A stretch of 64,000 bases of DNA, taken from positions 1,984,001-2,048,000 of the forward strand of contig JAPNXP010000011.1 in assembly GCA_028753945.1 (NCBI GenBank). Reading direction: 5' to 3'. A program made the position numbers and the translations under genes. Below the pieces are notes generated by a model. It was not told the DNA's origin. It searched no databases and saw only the letters and a program-made list of their open reading frames with translations. Positions 12,553 through 23,831 of this stretch are shown here, in pieces (within the stretch, counting starts at the first letter, position 1; each line of letters opens with the position of its first letter). Origin of the DNA: Hexactinellida sp. DTS-2022. Its lineage: Eukaryota; Porifera; Hexactinellida.

Positions 12553-13924
12553 ACATACACTCCCCTTCCAAAAGTATTAATACACACAAAAATTCCCATT
12601 GGAAATATTCAGGGTTTCATTTATTTGGGGAGGGTAATTTGCCCCCACCCCCCTTTTGATCCTAAGTGCCCCCCTTGGGATTTGAAAAATACATTGATCA
12701 AAGCTGAAGCCGCACCCCTCACATTCCCAAACTCTACTTTGTCCCCCTTGCCTAAATGTCTAGATGAAACACTTATACAGTTCATTATAGATTTAGCGAT
12801 ATTGGATATAGTGATATATTGGATACAGTGATAATTTTGTCGCTTCAGGTGTGTTCCCGAGCAAATCCCATACAAATTTTAGTGGTTATAGTGATATATT
12901 ATCGATTATATTGACAATTTGTGCACTGATTATACAAGAATATTTAATTTATTGACCTTCCTTGTCCCCATGATTTCACATTTTACAATATGCATATCGT
13001 ACCAGTTGAATTTGATTATACTTATGAGAATATAAGTATTGACAATTTTCCAGTCAAATATTAGATGCAGTGATACATTGGATGTAGTGATAAATAATAT
13101 ACTTATATACACTCCAACCTCCTTTATCCCGGGCACTGTGGTCCGGAGGGTGCCCGTAACTCGGAATTTGCCCGGATCTGAGAAACACTATGTCTGGTAC
13201 ACATGGAATTCCAAAGTATATAATCAATATTTTATAAATGCAATCAAAATTTAAAACTGATGTTTTAACGGGTTGTGGATTCAAACCTCCGTCATCAGGA
13301 CCTCCCAAATCCGAGCACCTCCTCAATTGGGCACCCCTTTTGGTGCAAAAACAAATTATATATGTATTAATTTAATCAATAATGGAATTTATGGCAAAAT
13401 TCTAAGACAGATACATATAATAATTATCGTGTATTGGATATAGTGATATTTGTCCAAAAATAACATGCCCCCACCATTATCACTATATCCATTATGTACT
13501 GTAGTACTTTCTATGTATAATATTATCCGCTAATGCTTTCAAATTATATGAAATGTGTCATTTTGATTGCAAAATCGTATTCAACCCATCCGAATTAACT
13601 TTTGTAGAAGCTTTCAACTCAATAACATATTGATTAGTTTAAAAATTATCATCCGGTGGCACGAGGTACCACTCTTCCAATTGCCAACATGGTACCAGGT
13701 GGGAACAAGTGGCAATGAATCGCAATATTCAACCTAATCAGAAGTTAACAGAGGTGATTACTTCTGCAATGGATATTTCGAATGCGTAGAATGAGAATCT
13801 GGCATCAAATTTGTAATATTCCATATACTGTATCACGAATACAATATATATTTCTCAAAACACACTATATTGCTATTTCTATGAGAATTCTTTACTGTAT
13901 GAATACTTTTGGTACGGGAGTATA
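12553..13924. mobile_element. Degenerate Tc1-like-ended element with internal TATAGTGATATATTGG repeats
   Basis: The left end ACTCCCCTTCCAAAAGTATT (about 12559) is inverted at the right as AATACTTTTGGTACGGGAGT (about 13902-13921), the form typical of Tc1/mariner ends. The interior has repeated GGATATAGTGATATATTGG-like motifs (12800-13100 and 13435) and C-runs at 12640 and 13470, and may hold a second nested element. No transposase is seen. Exact termini and TA duplications are not clean. Confidence 0.5.
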
Positions 13925-15029
13925 TATCAAAGACCGGATTATTTAATAAATACTTGGCAGCAAGGACTTTGTAATTCGTATTAACAGAAATTTGGCAAAT
14001 CTTTAATTAAGCTTTATTACTTCGGAAACGCAAGAACTACTGTATAATTGTAGTATCACGACTTATCCCGGCCTCGGTCCGGAGCGGAAAAATATTCCAG
14101 CCGTTCCTAAACCGATCCCGGCTGGATTGTTCCCCCGTAGATCCCTATGTATTATTGTAATTTATACGAATTATGAAATATCATATCCGTAATAATGTGC
14201 AATCGTTGTAAATTAGGAGTCGTTGAGTAGATAGACCAACCTGCCAAAAGGATTTGGACATCAATTATTTTTATTAATGCATTCAAGCTTCTAGCAGCAT
14301 AATAACATTTCTAGAAGCTTCAACATGTCTCTTGCATAAAACGATATGTGAAGTATAAAAGCAAAATGGAATTTACTTTTTTAGGAGTTGTCCACATCTT
14401 TAACTACTTTCTAGAGCTAATTAAATATCTAATTGCTGTTCATTATTAAGCAATTAAAATTCACGAATTTTAATTGTAGGTTTGAACACTACATGGCGAA
14501 TTACTCTAGTTGTTTAATTTCCAGTAATTACGAATATTTTCCATCGAGATACAGCCACATATCCCATTTGTGCCACTTGTACAACAAGTGGCAAATGGCA
14601 AGGAAACTAAAATGACTATATGATATTTATAACTATAACATCATATTTAACATCATTTCAATGTAGTTTAAGCAGCATTAAAACGCTACAAAAAGTATAT
14701 TGTGTCTGGAACTTGAGGTTCCAGTATACTCCGAAACACTAAACAAATTTTGACAGATTTGAAAAACTTTTATTTTTAGATTACTGACTGCGAGATCTAT
14801 CCAAATGCAATAATATCCGATCAATGTAATAGAGAAAAATGTTAATTTAAAAAATCACATTTTGTATCAGAGAGTTTTTTTCCTCGAAATAATTCAGACC
14901 TTATTCCTGTTTTATTATATCGATGAGCTTCTAATCTATTATACCAATGTACAACTACTTTTATCATCAGTAACTGTGAGATCAGTTTGCTTTTAATTAA
15001 AATATTCATAAACTTATAAAATCATACTA

Positions 15030-15425
15030 TAAATGAAATCCCTGCATTGATACTAAATTTCATACATGGATTCAATTCCGATTTAATTCCCTGAATTCCC
15101 AATCTTAATGGGTTCCCCGATTTAATTCTCAGTCGCAGTCTTTCATTTTCGTCAATTCAGGGCTTAAGTCCCATTCCCATTCCTTAGGATGGGACTTAAT
15201 TCCAAGTCCCAGTCTTTCAAATCCGGGATTCCAGGACTTAAGTCCCATTCCATAGGATAGGACTTAATTCCCAGTTCCAGTCTTTCAAATCCGGGATTCC
15301 AGGACTTGAGTCCCATTCCCATTCCCTAGGATAGGACTTAATTCCTAGTCGCAGTCTTTGAATTTCGGGAATTCAGGGCTTGAGTCCAATTCCCATTCAG
15401 AATGGGATTGGGATTTAGATATAAA
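15030..15425. repeat. Tandem repeat, about four units of 85-90 bp
   Basis: Units share TTCCCATTCC, GGACTTAATTCC, AGTCTTTCAAATCCGGGATT and CAGGACTTGAGTCC-like segments. The unit itself contains short inverted parts (GGGACTTAA and TTAAGTCCC). No ORF is supported. Confidence 0.7.
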
Positions 15426-15794
15426 TCTTAATTCCAGTCCGGACTTGAACCCATGTAAGATTGATATCATAGAGCACTCTCTAAGACCTGTCCAAGACCT
15501 CTATAATTTTATTTCTTGATGGTATATCAACCAAAATGTGTCGGACAATGGGAGAAATTATGTCAGGAGATGGCTGGGTCAGAATTTTTTTCTCTATTGT
15601 AGTGGCTTAATTAATGATAAATAATTCATTAAGTTGTATATCTATTTGTAAAATAAAGTTTTTATTGCTCTGTGTGCATTTAAATTAAGTGACATTTTAT
15701 TTCCGAATAGATGTCTTCCGAATCAAAAAATTTATGTCCCATTTGTGAACTCGTTCGGATTTGTGAATTAATACATTTTATATGGGCCTCTATA

Positions 15795-15972
15795 AAATGA
15801 AACCCCGATAATCCGAAACAAACTTGTCGAAACCTTTTTAATCCGAACTAAACATATAGTATACTACCTTAATACTTGTCTGAGACTTATTTTTAATAAT
15901 ACCATTGTAATATACAAATATTTAAGAAAAATAGTTTGGGATCTCCTGTTCGGACTAGCGAGGGTTTACTGT
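15795..15972. mobile_element. Pogo/Tigger-like relic
   Basis: The right end reads GCGAGGGTTTACTG followed by TA. The left end, near 15800, has AACCCCGATAATCCGAA, an approximate inverted match. About 175 bp, noncoding and decayed. Confidence 0.45.
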
Positions 15973-18204
15973 AATATATATGCATTAGTCAATTGAACTA
16001 TCCTCTAGTTATTTCTAATTCATTATTATAGAATACGACATTTTGCAAATTCTTATTGTTCATGTGACAGTCATCATAACAACCTATATAATTGTTAATA
16101 GTAGTTAAATTCCGCCGTTTTCTTAAACCCCATTTTACCTAGAGATTATATTTGCGCGCCTTTGTGCGGGCATATAATTAATTAAATTGTAACTTAGAGG
16201 ATAAACGAGAGCGAAATGCCAATTATTTAAACTCCCAATTGTTTGCATTTCTTAGATAGCGGTTGGAATATTAGTGACATCAGGCTTTCATCCAGGAAAT
16301 TTTTACTGCACTCCTAGATTTAGTTTGAGCTCGTTCAGTTTTCGTTTTGTACGCCTAGATTAGTCATCTTGTATTAAGTCTATGGGAGCATCTCTCGAAA
16401 TTGTAGGCCTAGACTCAATTTTGTACACCTAGATTAAAATCCTGCCAAATACGCTCCTTTAAGGGCGCCCAACACGCCTTGATAAGTTTTCACCCTGAGT
16501 GACATACATCAAGTTTTATTTAAATATACAGGAGAAAATGATAAAATATGACTTCATTAGTTTCTTTTGTCAAGAATTACCTAAACATCAAGCATTATGA
16601 ATTATAGCAACGTAGGTCAACAATAAATATTGCTTTTTACCAAATTAATTTACTAATTTTATGCACAACTTTGATACTTTTCTTTTTTGTAGGCATTATT
16701 TATTTTATTATTTGACCAGAAATCTAGTGTTACGTAGCATTATTCTGGTTTTCAATATTGTGGAATCGAATGCACGCATTATATTTTTGGCATTTGGTTT
16801 TTCCCAATTTCAGCTATTACCCAATGATTTATCACTGTATGCTTTGCGATTCAATGTATAATATTTATGTAATAACGCTTGTCATAGTATCTGCTTGTTA
16901 ATTAAAGATAGACCCGCCGATTTTCGACACCCGATGACCCCCAAATATTATTGTATTTTTGAACAGTACTAATAATTCTAAGAAGGACTTAGATGCTCAG
17001 AATTTCAAAAATCGAAAAATTTGAATTAGATATTCATAGTCAGTTTAGTTTAATAGTGAATCCATACTAGTCATTCTAAATTCTAGCTATTTACTCTATT
17101 TGGCGCAAGTTCTATTACAGTGCAAGTTTAACTCTACTACATTAGTACAAGGGATTATGCCACACAGAATTTGCGATATCGATTTGATTCTGTTTTTCTA
17201 TAGATTTTCAAATATTCACTCGATTTTATCAGAAATTTGGCATTATATAATTATTAACTCTATAGCTTTGTATTAAAGTTGAAAATCGACACGGCATAAT
17301 CCCAAGAACAACTGACAAGGATCATTTTTGAGGGATAATTTTTTTCTCTACGACTTATGCTTTTTGAGATAAACATAAGAATACAAAGGTCACTCTCAGG
17401 AAATTCTAACGGTGTCCACGCACAGGAATGTTTAATCTCTCACAAGCATTTCGAATTGTGCTTATATTACTTCAATTGGAGAATTGAAACAACCCCGGTA
17501 AAGCATAAGTTATAAGCTATTAATAGGCTTCTAGAATAAATTATTTTGGCTAAGTATAGATTCTTTTGATTATAACTATAAGAGCGTATATCCTGTATAA
17601 CACATTTTATATGTATTCGGTAACTACTTCTACTTGTTCTAGAATGTTCTAAATCAATACTCTACTTCTATTTTGCCTACTCTTTAGTCTGCCTCAGCTC
17701 AGTTAGCAATTAATGACGTCTATCAGCCAATATTTAATTCTGAAGGCAGCGGAGTCAGTAAAGTCGATACTTTCGTGAAGTTTAATAATAATTGGCCTAC
17801 TAATCTGTGATAATTGCTTGATTTATGGGTGAAAAAACTGGTCCATCTTGAGTTAAGTATTAATTATTATGTATACAAATTTTCAAGCCTTAATCTTTCG
17901 TATCTTTCTCAAAATAGTCCGGCATTTAGTCCGGCATCTATTCCCAGAAAAATGGCACGGAGCGGTTGTAATCATGTGGAAAATTGTTTTATACCATATT
18001 GAACTTTACCATAAATCTTGAAATAGATTATTGATAACTCTAGGAACTTAGAGCTAAGCTCTCGCATATTAATTAATTTCGAGGTTTATGGTCACATCAC
18101 TCAAATGGCACATCCATATATGGGCATGGGAATTAGAAGACGAGTAACCATTTGGTCACTTGTCTCGTTAGTTGTTCCAATGAGTTTGTAATGGGGTATA
18201 GATG

Positions 18205-18470
18205 TGAATAGAAGTTTAGAGCTAAGCTCTCGAGTTTATACTTTAGGAGAGAAGAAATTTGCTGCGTCATCAAAAATGGTCACATTGAATGCCCATATGT
18301 GGATCATTTTGAAAACGGTGCGTGTTAGGGTCACGAAATATATTATTGACGGATAGGAAGTCGGGTATTGCGAGTACTTTGAGACGTATATTTTGTTTGT
18401 AGCACCTCGGGTGTCTGAGAAAGAAAATTGAGCAGAAAACGTACCCTTGTTTGAGATTATAGGCCATAAA
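18205..18470. repeat. Dispersed repeat, copy 2 (see 5750-6060)
   Basis: It matches 5765-6010 in the same orientation: AGAGCTAAGCTCTCGAGTTT, TCATCAAAAATGGTCACATT and GTTAGGGTCACGAAATAT-like text are shared. It ends about 225 bp upstream of the Rap1GAP-like start codon. Class unknown. Confidence 0.6.
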
Positions 18471-18695
18471 GGTTCAGATTTTCACTTTTTAATTTTTTTT
18501 TTTGATCAATTGTTAATTATTTTCGTCAGTTATTGCTTGGATAGAGTAATGATACCACCATTCATACCATTGTTGAGATATAGAGTACTTGGATCGATCT
18601 AAGTGGTGAAACCAGTGAACCGCTGTAATTATGGTAAAATTAGCCTTTAATATGTATATCTAATTCTTTTTTTATGTGAATTGTTTAGCAATTGC

Positions 18696-20723
18696 ATGAT
18701 AGGAACTCCAGATTGCTCAGATTTCTGGGTTGAGGGGTTTTCTCATGAAAGTGGAAGGGATTCAAGGGGACAATGGGCACATACAAAAATTGACTTAGAA
18801 TTTATTTCTATTGAGGAAGATATAGTACCAACTTTATATCAGACCAAATTCTTGCCGTTTAAGCATTTTAATTATTTTACCAAAGATGAAGAATTGGGAC
18901 CGGTGGTAATCTCAGTCCGTGTCGAAAATTTTCTAGAAAGTCCGCATTATCATGTTTTATTGAGGCTGATTGGTGGTACACTTTATAAATGTATACCTTC
19001 TGAATTACTCCCAAATGTATCAACTTTTGAACAGGTCGCACTAATCGTAGAGCCTCGATTGAAATTAACTAAGCTTCATCAAATATTTATTTCAGGTGCT
19101 CCTCAATTAATAAACAGATTTGATTTACATACAACAATTAATAAGCACAAGTTTGGTTTACTTTACCAACGTTTTGGACAAACAACTGAGGAGGAGATAC
19201 TTAGCAACTGTTTACCCTCGGAAGAATACAATGATTTCCTTTGTCTGCTCGGAAACTTTGTAACACTCAAAGACTTTCATGGGTTCTCAGGTGGACTTGA
19301 TACCAAACATAATTTGACTGGTACGACTAGTTTATTTACTATGTTCCAAGATAGAGAAATAATGTTTCATGTTTCAACAATGTTGCCATATGATGAATCT
19401 GATTTTCAACAGATACAACGAAAGCGCCATATCGGGAATGACATCGTGGCGATCATATTTCAAGATGAAAACGCAGTGTACATTCCTGGTACATTTAAGT
19501 CACATTTTTTAAAAGTGATTCTTGTTATTCAACCTGTCAAAGACTTCAATAACCAAACTCTCTATAAACTTAAATTGGTAGTAGATCAAGAATGCTCTAA
19601 TTTTAATCCGTTACTGCCACATCCTCCTGTTTATTTAAAGAATGATGATTTTCGTAGATTTCTACTCATTAAAATGATCAATGCCGAATTTTCTGCTACT
19701 AAATCTCCACAATTTGCTAAACTGAACTGTAGAACAAGAGAACAATTGCTTCAAAATCTCATTCTGAAATTGAATACTGTCGATTCTAGGACTTGTGACA
19801 CCAGAAATGAATTTAGTCGAGATAGAACACCTACCAATACAATTAAACGGAAACTGAACTACATTTTTAAATCAAATCAAAGCGATGGAATTTTCAAATT
19901 GTATCCTAAAATATCCTCAAACACAGCTGATAAAATTGAAAGCTTGGAATCTTTCCCAAAGCGAACAGGTCCAAGTTATTTTAATGTTAATATACACAAG
20001 GGAAAAAGTTGCCATATACCTTCTTCTAATTTGTCTCAATCTAAACCTTCTGAAATAAGTTCAAGTTTAAATGTAAAATCAATAACTTCTGTCTCTGATT
20101 GTTATCCATTAACCTCTCCAACTTTTGATGATTGTATAATGATCTCAAAAGGGGATAATTTGGACTTAGACCATCGTTTTAATCATAAATCCTATTATCG
20201 AACAGATTCAAATAATCATAATATTTCGCATAATGAAAATTCCTTTTCTTCTATAATACTAGGGTGTCTGTCAACTAGTTTCCGACTCCAATATAGTAAT
20301 TCTTTAGGAGTTTCAGATTCAATAGGCAGTAATTCTATCAATTCTTCCAATAATGAGCACTCTCCTATTGGTTGTGATAGCGAATCAAATTCCAAAAATT
20401 CTAGATCAGTTATCAATACTGAACTCGAATTTATTTGTGTTAATCATGAAGATAATGCAACTATATCGAATAATACTCAAATAATTCCCATTAATGAACA
20501 ATGTGCTGAAGGGTGCAGTGAGGTTACAAATCTCAAGGATAAACTCGAAAAAGTTGTATCTGAGGATAAACTAAAAGGGCACAATATTCAGTATCTTCAA
20601 AAAACAATTTGTACATTATTGGATATAAATAAAGATTTAATGCGTCGATTATCTCAACAATCAATAGAAATTAAAGAACTTAATTCTGATCTCTGCTTAT
20701 TTGCTTATTATCAAAAACACTAA
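18696..20723 (+). CDS. Rap1 GTPase-activating protein (Rap1GAP-like), single exon
   Basis: The protein is predicted to stimulate GTP hydrolysis by Rap-type small GTPases at membranes. From the first ATG (18696) it has 675 residues, close to vertebrate Rap1GAP. The N-terminal part (FWVEGF, KHFNYF) matches the Rap1GAP dimerisation region. The catalytic Rap/RanGAP domain spans roughly residues 200-370 with GGLDTKHNLTGT, REIMFHVSTMLPY and RKRHIGNDIVAIIFQDEN; the Asn of GND is the catalytic Asn-thumb residue in this family. After it come LLIKMINAEF and FAKLNCRTREQLLQNL blocks, then a long Ser/Asn-rich linker and a C-terminal leucine-rich coiled coil (last 65 residues). The frame stays open upstream to 18681 but without an ATG. 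The oddity is the lack of any intron across 2 kb, where animal Rap1GAP genes usually have many; a retrocopy or intron loss is possible. No poly(A) tract or duplication was seen. Confidence 0.85.
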   Translation: MIGTPDCSDFWVEGFSHESGRDSRGQWAHTKIDLEFISIEEDIVPTLYQTKFLPFKHFNYFTKDEELGPVVISVRVENFLESPHYHVLLRLIGGTLYKCIPSELLPNVSTFEQVALIVEPRLKLTKLHQIFISGAPQLINRFDLHTTINKHKFGLLYQRFGQTTEEEILSNCLPSEEYNDFLCLLGNFVTLKDFHGFSGGLDTKHNLTGTTSLFTMFQDREIMFHVSTMLPYDESDFQQIQRKRHIGNDIVAIIFQDENAVYIPGTFKSHFLKVILVIQPVKDFNNQTLYKLKLVVDQECSNFNPLLPHPPVYLKNDDFRRFLLIKMINAEFSATKSPQFAKLNCRTREQLLQNLILKLNTVDSRTCDTRNEFSRDRTPTNTIKRKLNYIFKSNQSDGIFKLYPKISSNTADKIESLESFPKRTGPSYFNVNIHKGKSCHIPSSNLSQSKPSEISSSLNVKSITSVSDCYPLTSPTFDDCIMISKGDNLDLDHRFNHKSYYRTDSNNHNISHNENSFSSIILGCLSTSFRLQYSNSLGVSDSIGSNSINSSNNEHSPIGCDSESNSKNSRSVINTELEFICVNHEDNATISNNTQIIPINEQCAEGCSEVTNLKDKLEKVVSEDKLKGHNIQYLQKTICTLLDINKDLMRRLSQQSIEIKELNSDLCLFAYYQKH

Positions 20724-20889
20724 CTTAATCATGTGACTGAATTGCAGATTATAATAGTATGTCATTCTATGCGTATGTGTATACTATATATACATTATTG
20801 TAATTGTATATTTTTGATGTAAGTATTTCTTTTCTTCACACTTTATTTTATTGTTGGGATTTTCCGAAGATAGTTGTAAAATACCTATA

Positions 20890-21129
20890 ATGACAGCGTA
20901 CCAGAAAGTGAAATTAATAAATTATTTTAATCCAGTCTTTGAAGAAGATTTTAGAACTCAATTTTTTCAGTGTTTGTCAGAAAAGACCACCTCCGAAAAG
21001 GGCAGTAAATTTGAAAAACACATGACCATATATGGCAATACTCCATCCAGGCCATTCATGCTCCGCTTCTATATGCCAGAGACAGATATTCTAAAGAGAT
21101 TCTACTCTTCTAGTTACAACGATTGTTGA
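20890..21129 (+). CDS. Small hypothetical ORF, possibly an exon
   Basis: From the ATG at 20890 the frame encodes 79 residues (MTAYQKVKLINYFNPVFEED...) and ends at TGA 21127-21129. The composition is protein-like, with no low complexity, and it lies 170 bp beyond the Rap1GAP-like stop on the same strand. I recognise no domain. It could be an exon of an unseen gene or chance. Confidence 0.25.
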   Translation: MTAYQKVKLINYFNPVFEEDFRTQFFQCLSEKTTSEKGSKFEKHMTIYGNTPSRPFMLRFYMPETDILKRFYSSSYNDC

Positions 21130-21555
21130 ATTTTAGACCTTTTGCAGTGTGTCCCTAATGTTAAAGAAACCAACAATATATACCAAAGATGAACCCTGGT
21201 AAGTGAATTGTTTTATTTAGTAATTCTTCTTAACCAAAAATAATTTAGAAGTACAGTCACCTCTAACCATGTGAAAGCATTTAATTGACTGTAGACAGTA
21301 AAATAGTATACGAACTGTCACCGAAGTATATCAATTAAATTCAAGCCAGTCAATATTGAAAGGCAGAAAAGTCCAGAAAAGGGCGTTTTTTTCCGAACAC
21401 TATATATGCCATATTCCATAATCATTGTAAGCTAATTGTGGCGTAGAGGATGCCTTTTTTAGCCGCTACCAGGCGTAAGAAACATCATTGACACTCGAAA
21501 GGTACATTATTCTATACTACCTGCATAGAGAAATGACTTTCCCTCCCCCTAAGGG

Positions 21556-22009
21556 CAGGGGCGTCCTGTCCAGGGGGGGCCCATCGGGGAACTTTCAGTG
21601 GCCTATTCAGGATTATCGTGAGGGGGGTGCTTTGGAGCGAGCGATGGTAAGTGGGGGTCTGGGGGGCAAGCACCCCAGAATTTTTTTAAAATCTTAGACG
21701 CTCAAACATCGATGTACAGCTATTCTTGTCACATAGTAGGAGGAGTGTAATATGTGCAGTTGTACCAAATTATAAATAAAAACATATCCCTTTTGAAAAC
21801 CAGTTATGAGGAGGGTGTTTGAACACCCAAATCCCCCCCCTCCCCTGGATCCTGGATACGCCACTGAACTTTCAGTGCTTTTGTACAGATAAAATAGTAT
21901 GATAAGGGCCCCCAAGGGGGCCCTTATCAAACTAGGAGCCCAAATTTGGAACCCCCAAGGGGGGCCCAGCGGGGATTCCCCGCTGGCTTGTATCGCCAGG
22001 ACGCCCCTG
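21556..22009. mobile_element. Outer hAT MITE of a nested pair
   Basis: The ends CAGGGGCGTCCTG and CAGGACGCCCCTG are perfect inverted repeats, and perfect 8-bp direct repeats CCTAAGGG flank them (21548-21555 and 22010-22017). The interior contains a palindrome at 21903-21928 (GATAAGGGCCCCC and its complement) and the nested insert 21597-21865. Noncoding. Confidence 0.85.
21597..21865. mobile_element. Inner hAT MITE nested in 21556-22009
   Basis: The ends AGTGGCCTATTCAGG and CCTGGATACGCCACT are imperfect inverted repeats. Perfect 8-bp direct repeats GAACTTTC lie at 21589-21596 and 21866-21873. The insert must be younger than the outer MITE. The ORF crossing its left edge (21488-21697) is a byproduct. 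Confidence 0.85.
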
Positions 22010-22351
22010 CCTAAGGGAATTGATCTTCCACTGTCAAACTTTCGAACTCTATCTATATATGTTTTAAGTTTGAACTTATGATGAAACATAACTCTTTTTG
22101 ATATAATACTGAGGAGTAAACGATCGAAAAAAACCGGAGAAACAATCCAAAAATTTCGATGACATTTTGGATTGTCGATTGCGATTGGATTGTCATCCGA
22201 ATAATCGATTGTCGAAATTTGGATTGCCTATTGTCCAAATTTGGCTCGATTGGATTGGATTGGATTGGCAACCCTGGTTAACCGTTACTGCATCGGGAAA
22301 CGGTTAGAGATTTTATTAACCAGTTAGCCGGTCTGTTGAATAACAGCAGAG

Positions 22352-22378
22352 CATAGCTACTCTATATAAGGCCTACCA
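22352..22378 (+). promoter_or_regulatory. P-like element 5' terminus with TATA-like box
   Basis: CATAGCTACTCTATATAAGG matches the segments at 31491, 60766 and (inverted) 43279. Each lies at an end of a THAP-bearing element. Here it is 272 bp upstream of the THAP start codon at 22624, and the following CAAGGATGAAGTAGTGTACGA-like text is also shared with 60820. CTATATAAG looks like a TATA box, so the terminal repeat may double as promoter. Confidence 0.6.
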
Positions 22379-22623
22379 TCAAAGCTGATATTTTGCACCA
22401 AGGATGAAGTAGTGTACGATATTATTATTGAGCCATAGTTATTTACATTTATCTCTGTATAGTTAGAAATATTTTAATAATGTTTGGATCAACTTGTTAC
22501 TGATTTTTGTTAATTTTTAGTAATTAATTAATACAATTCTCCTTCCACCGATATTTTAAGTACTTCCTAGTACTATATTTGACTTTGTTTCTCTTTAATA
22601 GTTAGATATTTAATTTTTTCTCA

Positions 22624-22845
22624 ATGCCGAACTGTTCTGCCCCTGGTTGTAGGGGTGATTATACCCCAGAAGAGCACGTCCCAGTTTTTAAACTTCCCGA
22701 TTGTCCCCCTGAGTTACGACATGCCTGGATACTTGCTCTCCATCGTAAGGATATTTCTGACCTCAAAATTGTGTATGTGTGTGCTAAGCATTTTCCGAAG
22801 GAAGATATGCAATGTTTTCACACGGTACCTAGACGAGATGACGAG
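22624..22845 (+). pseudogene. THAP-domain N-terminus of a truncated P-like transposase
   Basis: The start MPNCSAPGCRGDYTPEE gives a C-x4-C THAP zinc finger, with VPVFKLP, W36 and the C-x2-H pair in VYVCAKHF. The sequence closely matches the minus-strand copy starting at 63863. Homology stops at about 22845 (after TVPRRDD), where the copy at 63863 continues GDGTSYEVPRG; here unrelated sequence begins. The finger would bind DNA, but the catalytic part is absent, so this is a 5' fragment cut by another insertion or deletion. Confidence 0.75.
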
Positions 22846-23300
22846 TGTTATCTTAGCAGCGGATTCAGCAGCGGATTCGCAAACCTCACTTTTAGGCTAA
22901 TAACTCAAAAAGTATAAGTTGCACATGAAAAGTGATCACATTATCGGGAAGAGAAAAGTTGGGACATTCCATACACCATCCCCAAATGCACAAATTCCTG
23001 AAGATGACTTAGCAATTTTCGCTCAAATTTTGACCTCGATTTTTCCATGAAAACTCAAAAACTATTCATTTTATCAAATTTTCCTTTTTACCACATATAT
23101 ATCTCACTTGGGACATCGTGTCATCTAAATTTCTAAGCAGAATATTCATTTTGGAAAAAAAATAGGAATAACATAAATTTCACTAAAATAAGCATTCAGT
23201 GAGCATTTGCATACTTATTACCACGACTGTACTTTACTTATTCAATACTACTATACATTGTATAGTAAACTCTCTGTCAATAATTACTTTATACTATGTC
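22846..23300. other. Noncoding stretch between THAP fragment and transposase promoter
   Basis: No ORF or repeat boundary is clear. It probably contains the 5' end of the transposase-OTU element, but I could not find its terminal inverted repeat here. Confidence 0.3.
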
Positions 23301-23327
23301 CTTTGTTGATTATTCAAGAGTTCTCAC

Positions 23328-23831
23328 TGTATATATAATATAATATAAGGAACACCCCATTCTTCTATTAGATTTTTCAGCAACTTTATCACTTCTTTCA
23401 AAACACAACAATACTTTTACATCTTTCGTTTCTTTTACATCTTTCGTTTCTTTTACATCTTCACTTCTTTCACACTCACATCTTTTTCACCTGATTTGTT
23501 ATTTCGCATTTATTTTCGGCTCAGTTCCTTGATTTTTCAAAGTCGATACTTCCAATTCAAGTAAGTTTATCCATTTTATTACCAAACCGAAGGTAACTTA
23601 ATAAATTGTTAATTGTATGCCTGGTAGTATCAGTATACATTATGTAACTCACATCTAATATATAATGAGTATTTCAAACACCCAAGACCCTCAAGGATTG
23701 GGGTACGGTGATCCCAAAGTTGGCCAGACCAATAAAAAGTTTCTTCCTCAGGCCCTGAATTAATAAAAGGCATAATATTCTTAAAATATTACTTATTAAG
23801 TTATTATAATGATTATCGTTTTCATCTAGTA
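23328..23831 (+). promoter_or_regulatory. TATA-like box, leader and 5'-UTR intron of the transposase-OTU gene
   Basis: TATATATAATATAATATAAGG at about 23328-23349 could be a TATA box. The leader contains a tandem TTTCTTTTACATCTTTCG-like repeat (23408-23470). A good donor, CAA|GTAAGT, at 23561 pairs with the acceptor TTTTCATCTAG|, whose AG ends at 23829, giving a 269-bp intron that ends two bases before the ATG at 23832. Start and splicing are predicted only from sequence. Confidence 0.55.

Larger units (their letters stand above)
13925..18680. other. Intergenic region without recognisable gene
   Basis: No ORF here has convincing protein features. It contains a tandem array at 15030-15425, a pogo-like relic at about 15795-15972, and the dispersed repeat copy at 18205-18470. 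The segment 18480-18695 precedes the Rap1GAP-like frame and presumably holds its 5' untranslated sequence or a 3' splice site (AG at 18687-18688 after a T-rich stretch), but no TATA box is obvious. Confidence 0.5.

Noticed and set aside
18681-18695. TTG at 18681 as start of the Rap1GAP-like protein
   Set aside because: Animal genes start at ATG; the first in-frame ATG is 18696, and an AG at 18687-18688 could be a splice acceptor.
21488-21697. 69-codon ORF
   Set aside because: It crosses the boundaries of two hAT MITEs and is Gly/Arg-rich only because of G-runs.
22655-22900. 81-codon ORF overlapping the THAP fragment
   Set aside because: It is the wrong frame of the THAP finger; the true frame (22624) has the zinc ligands.
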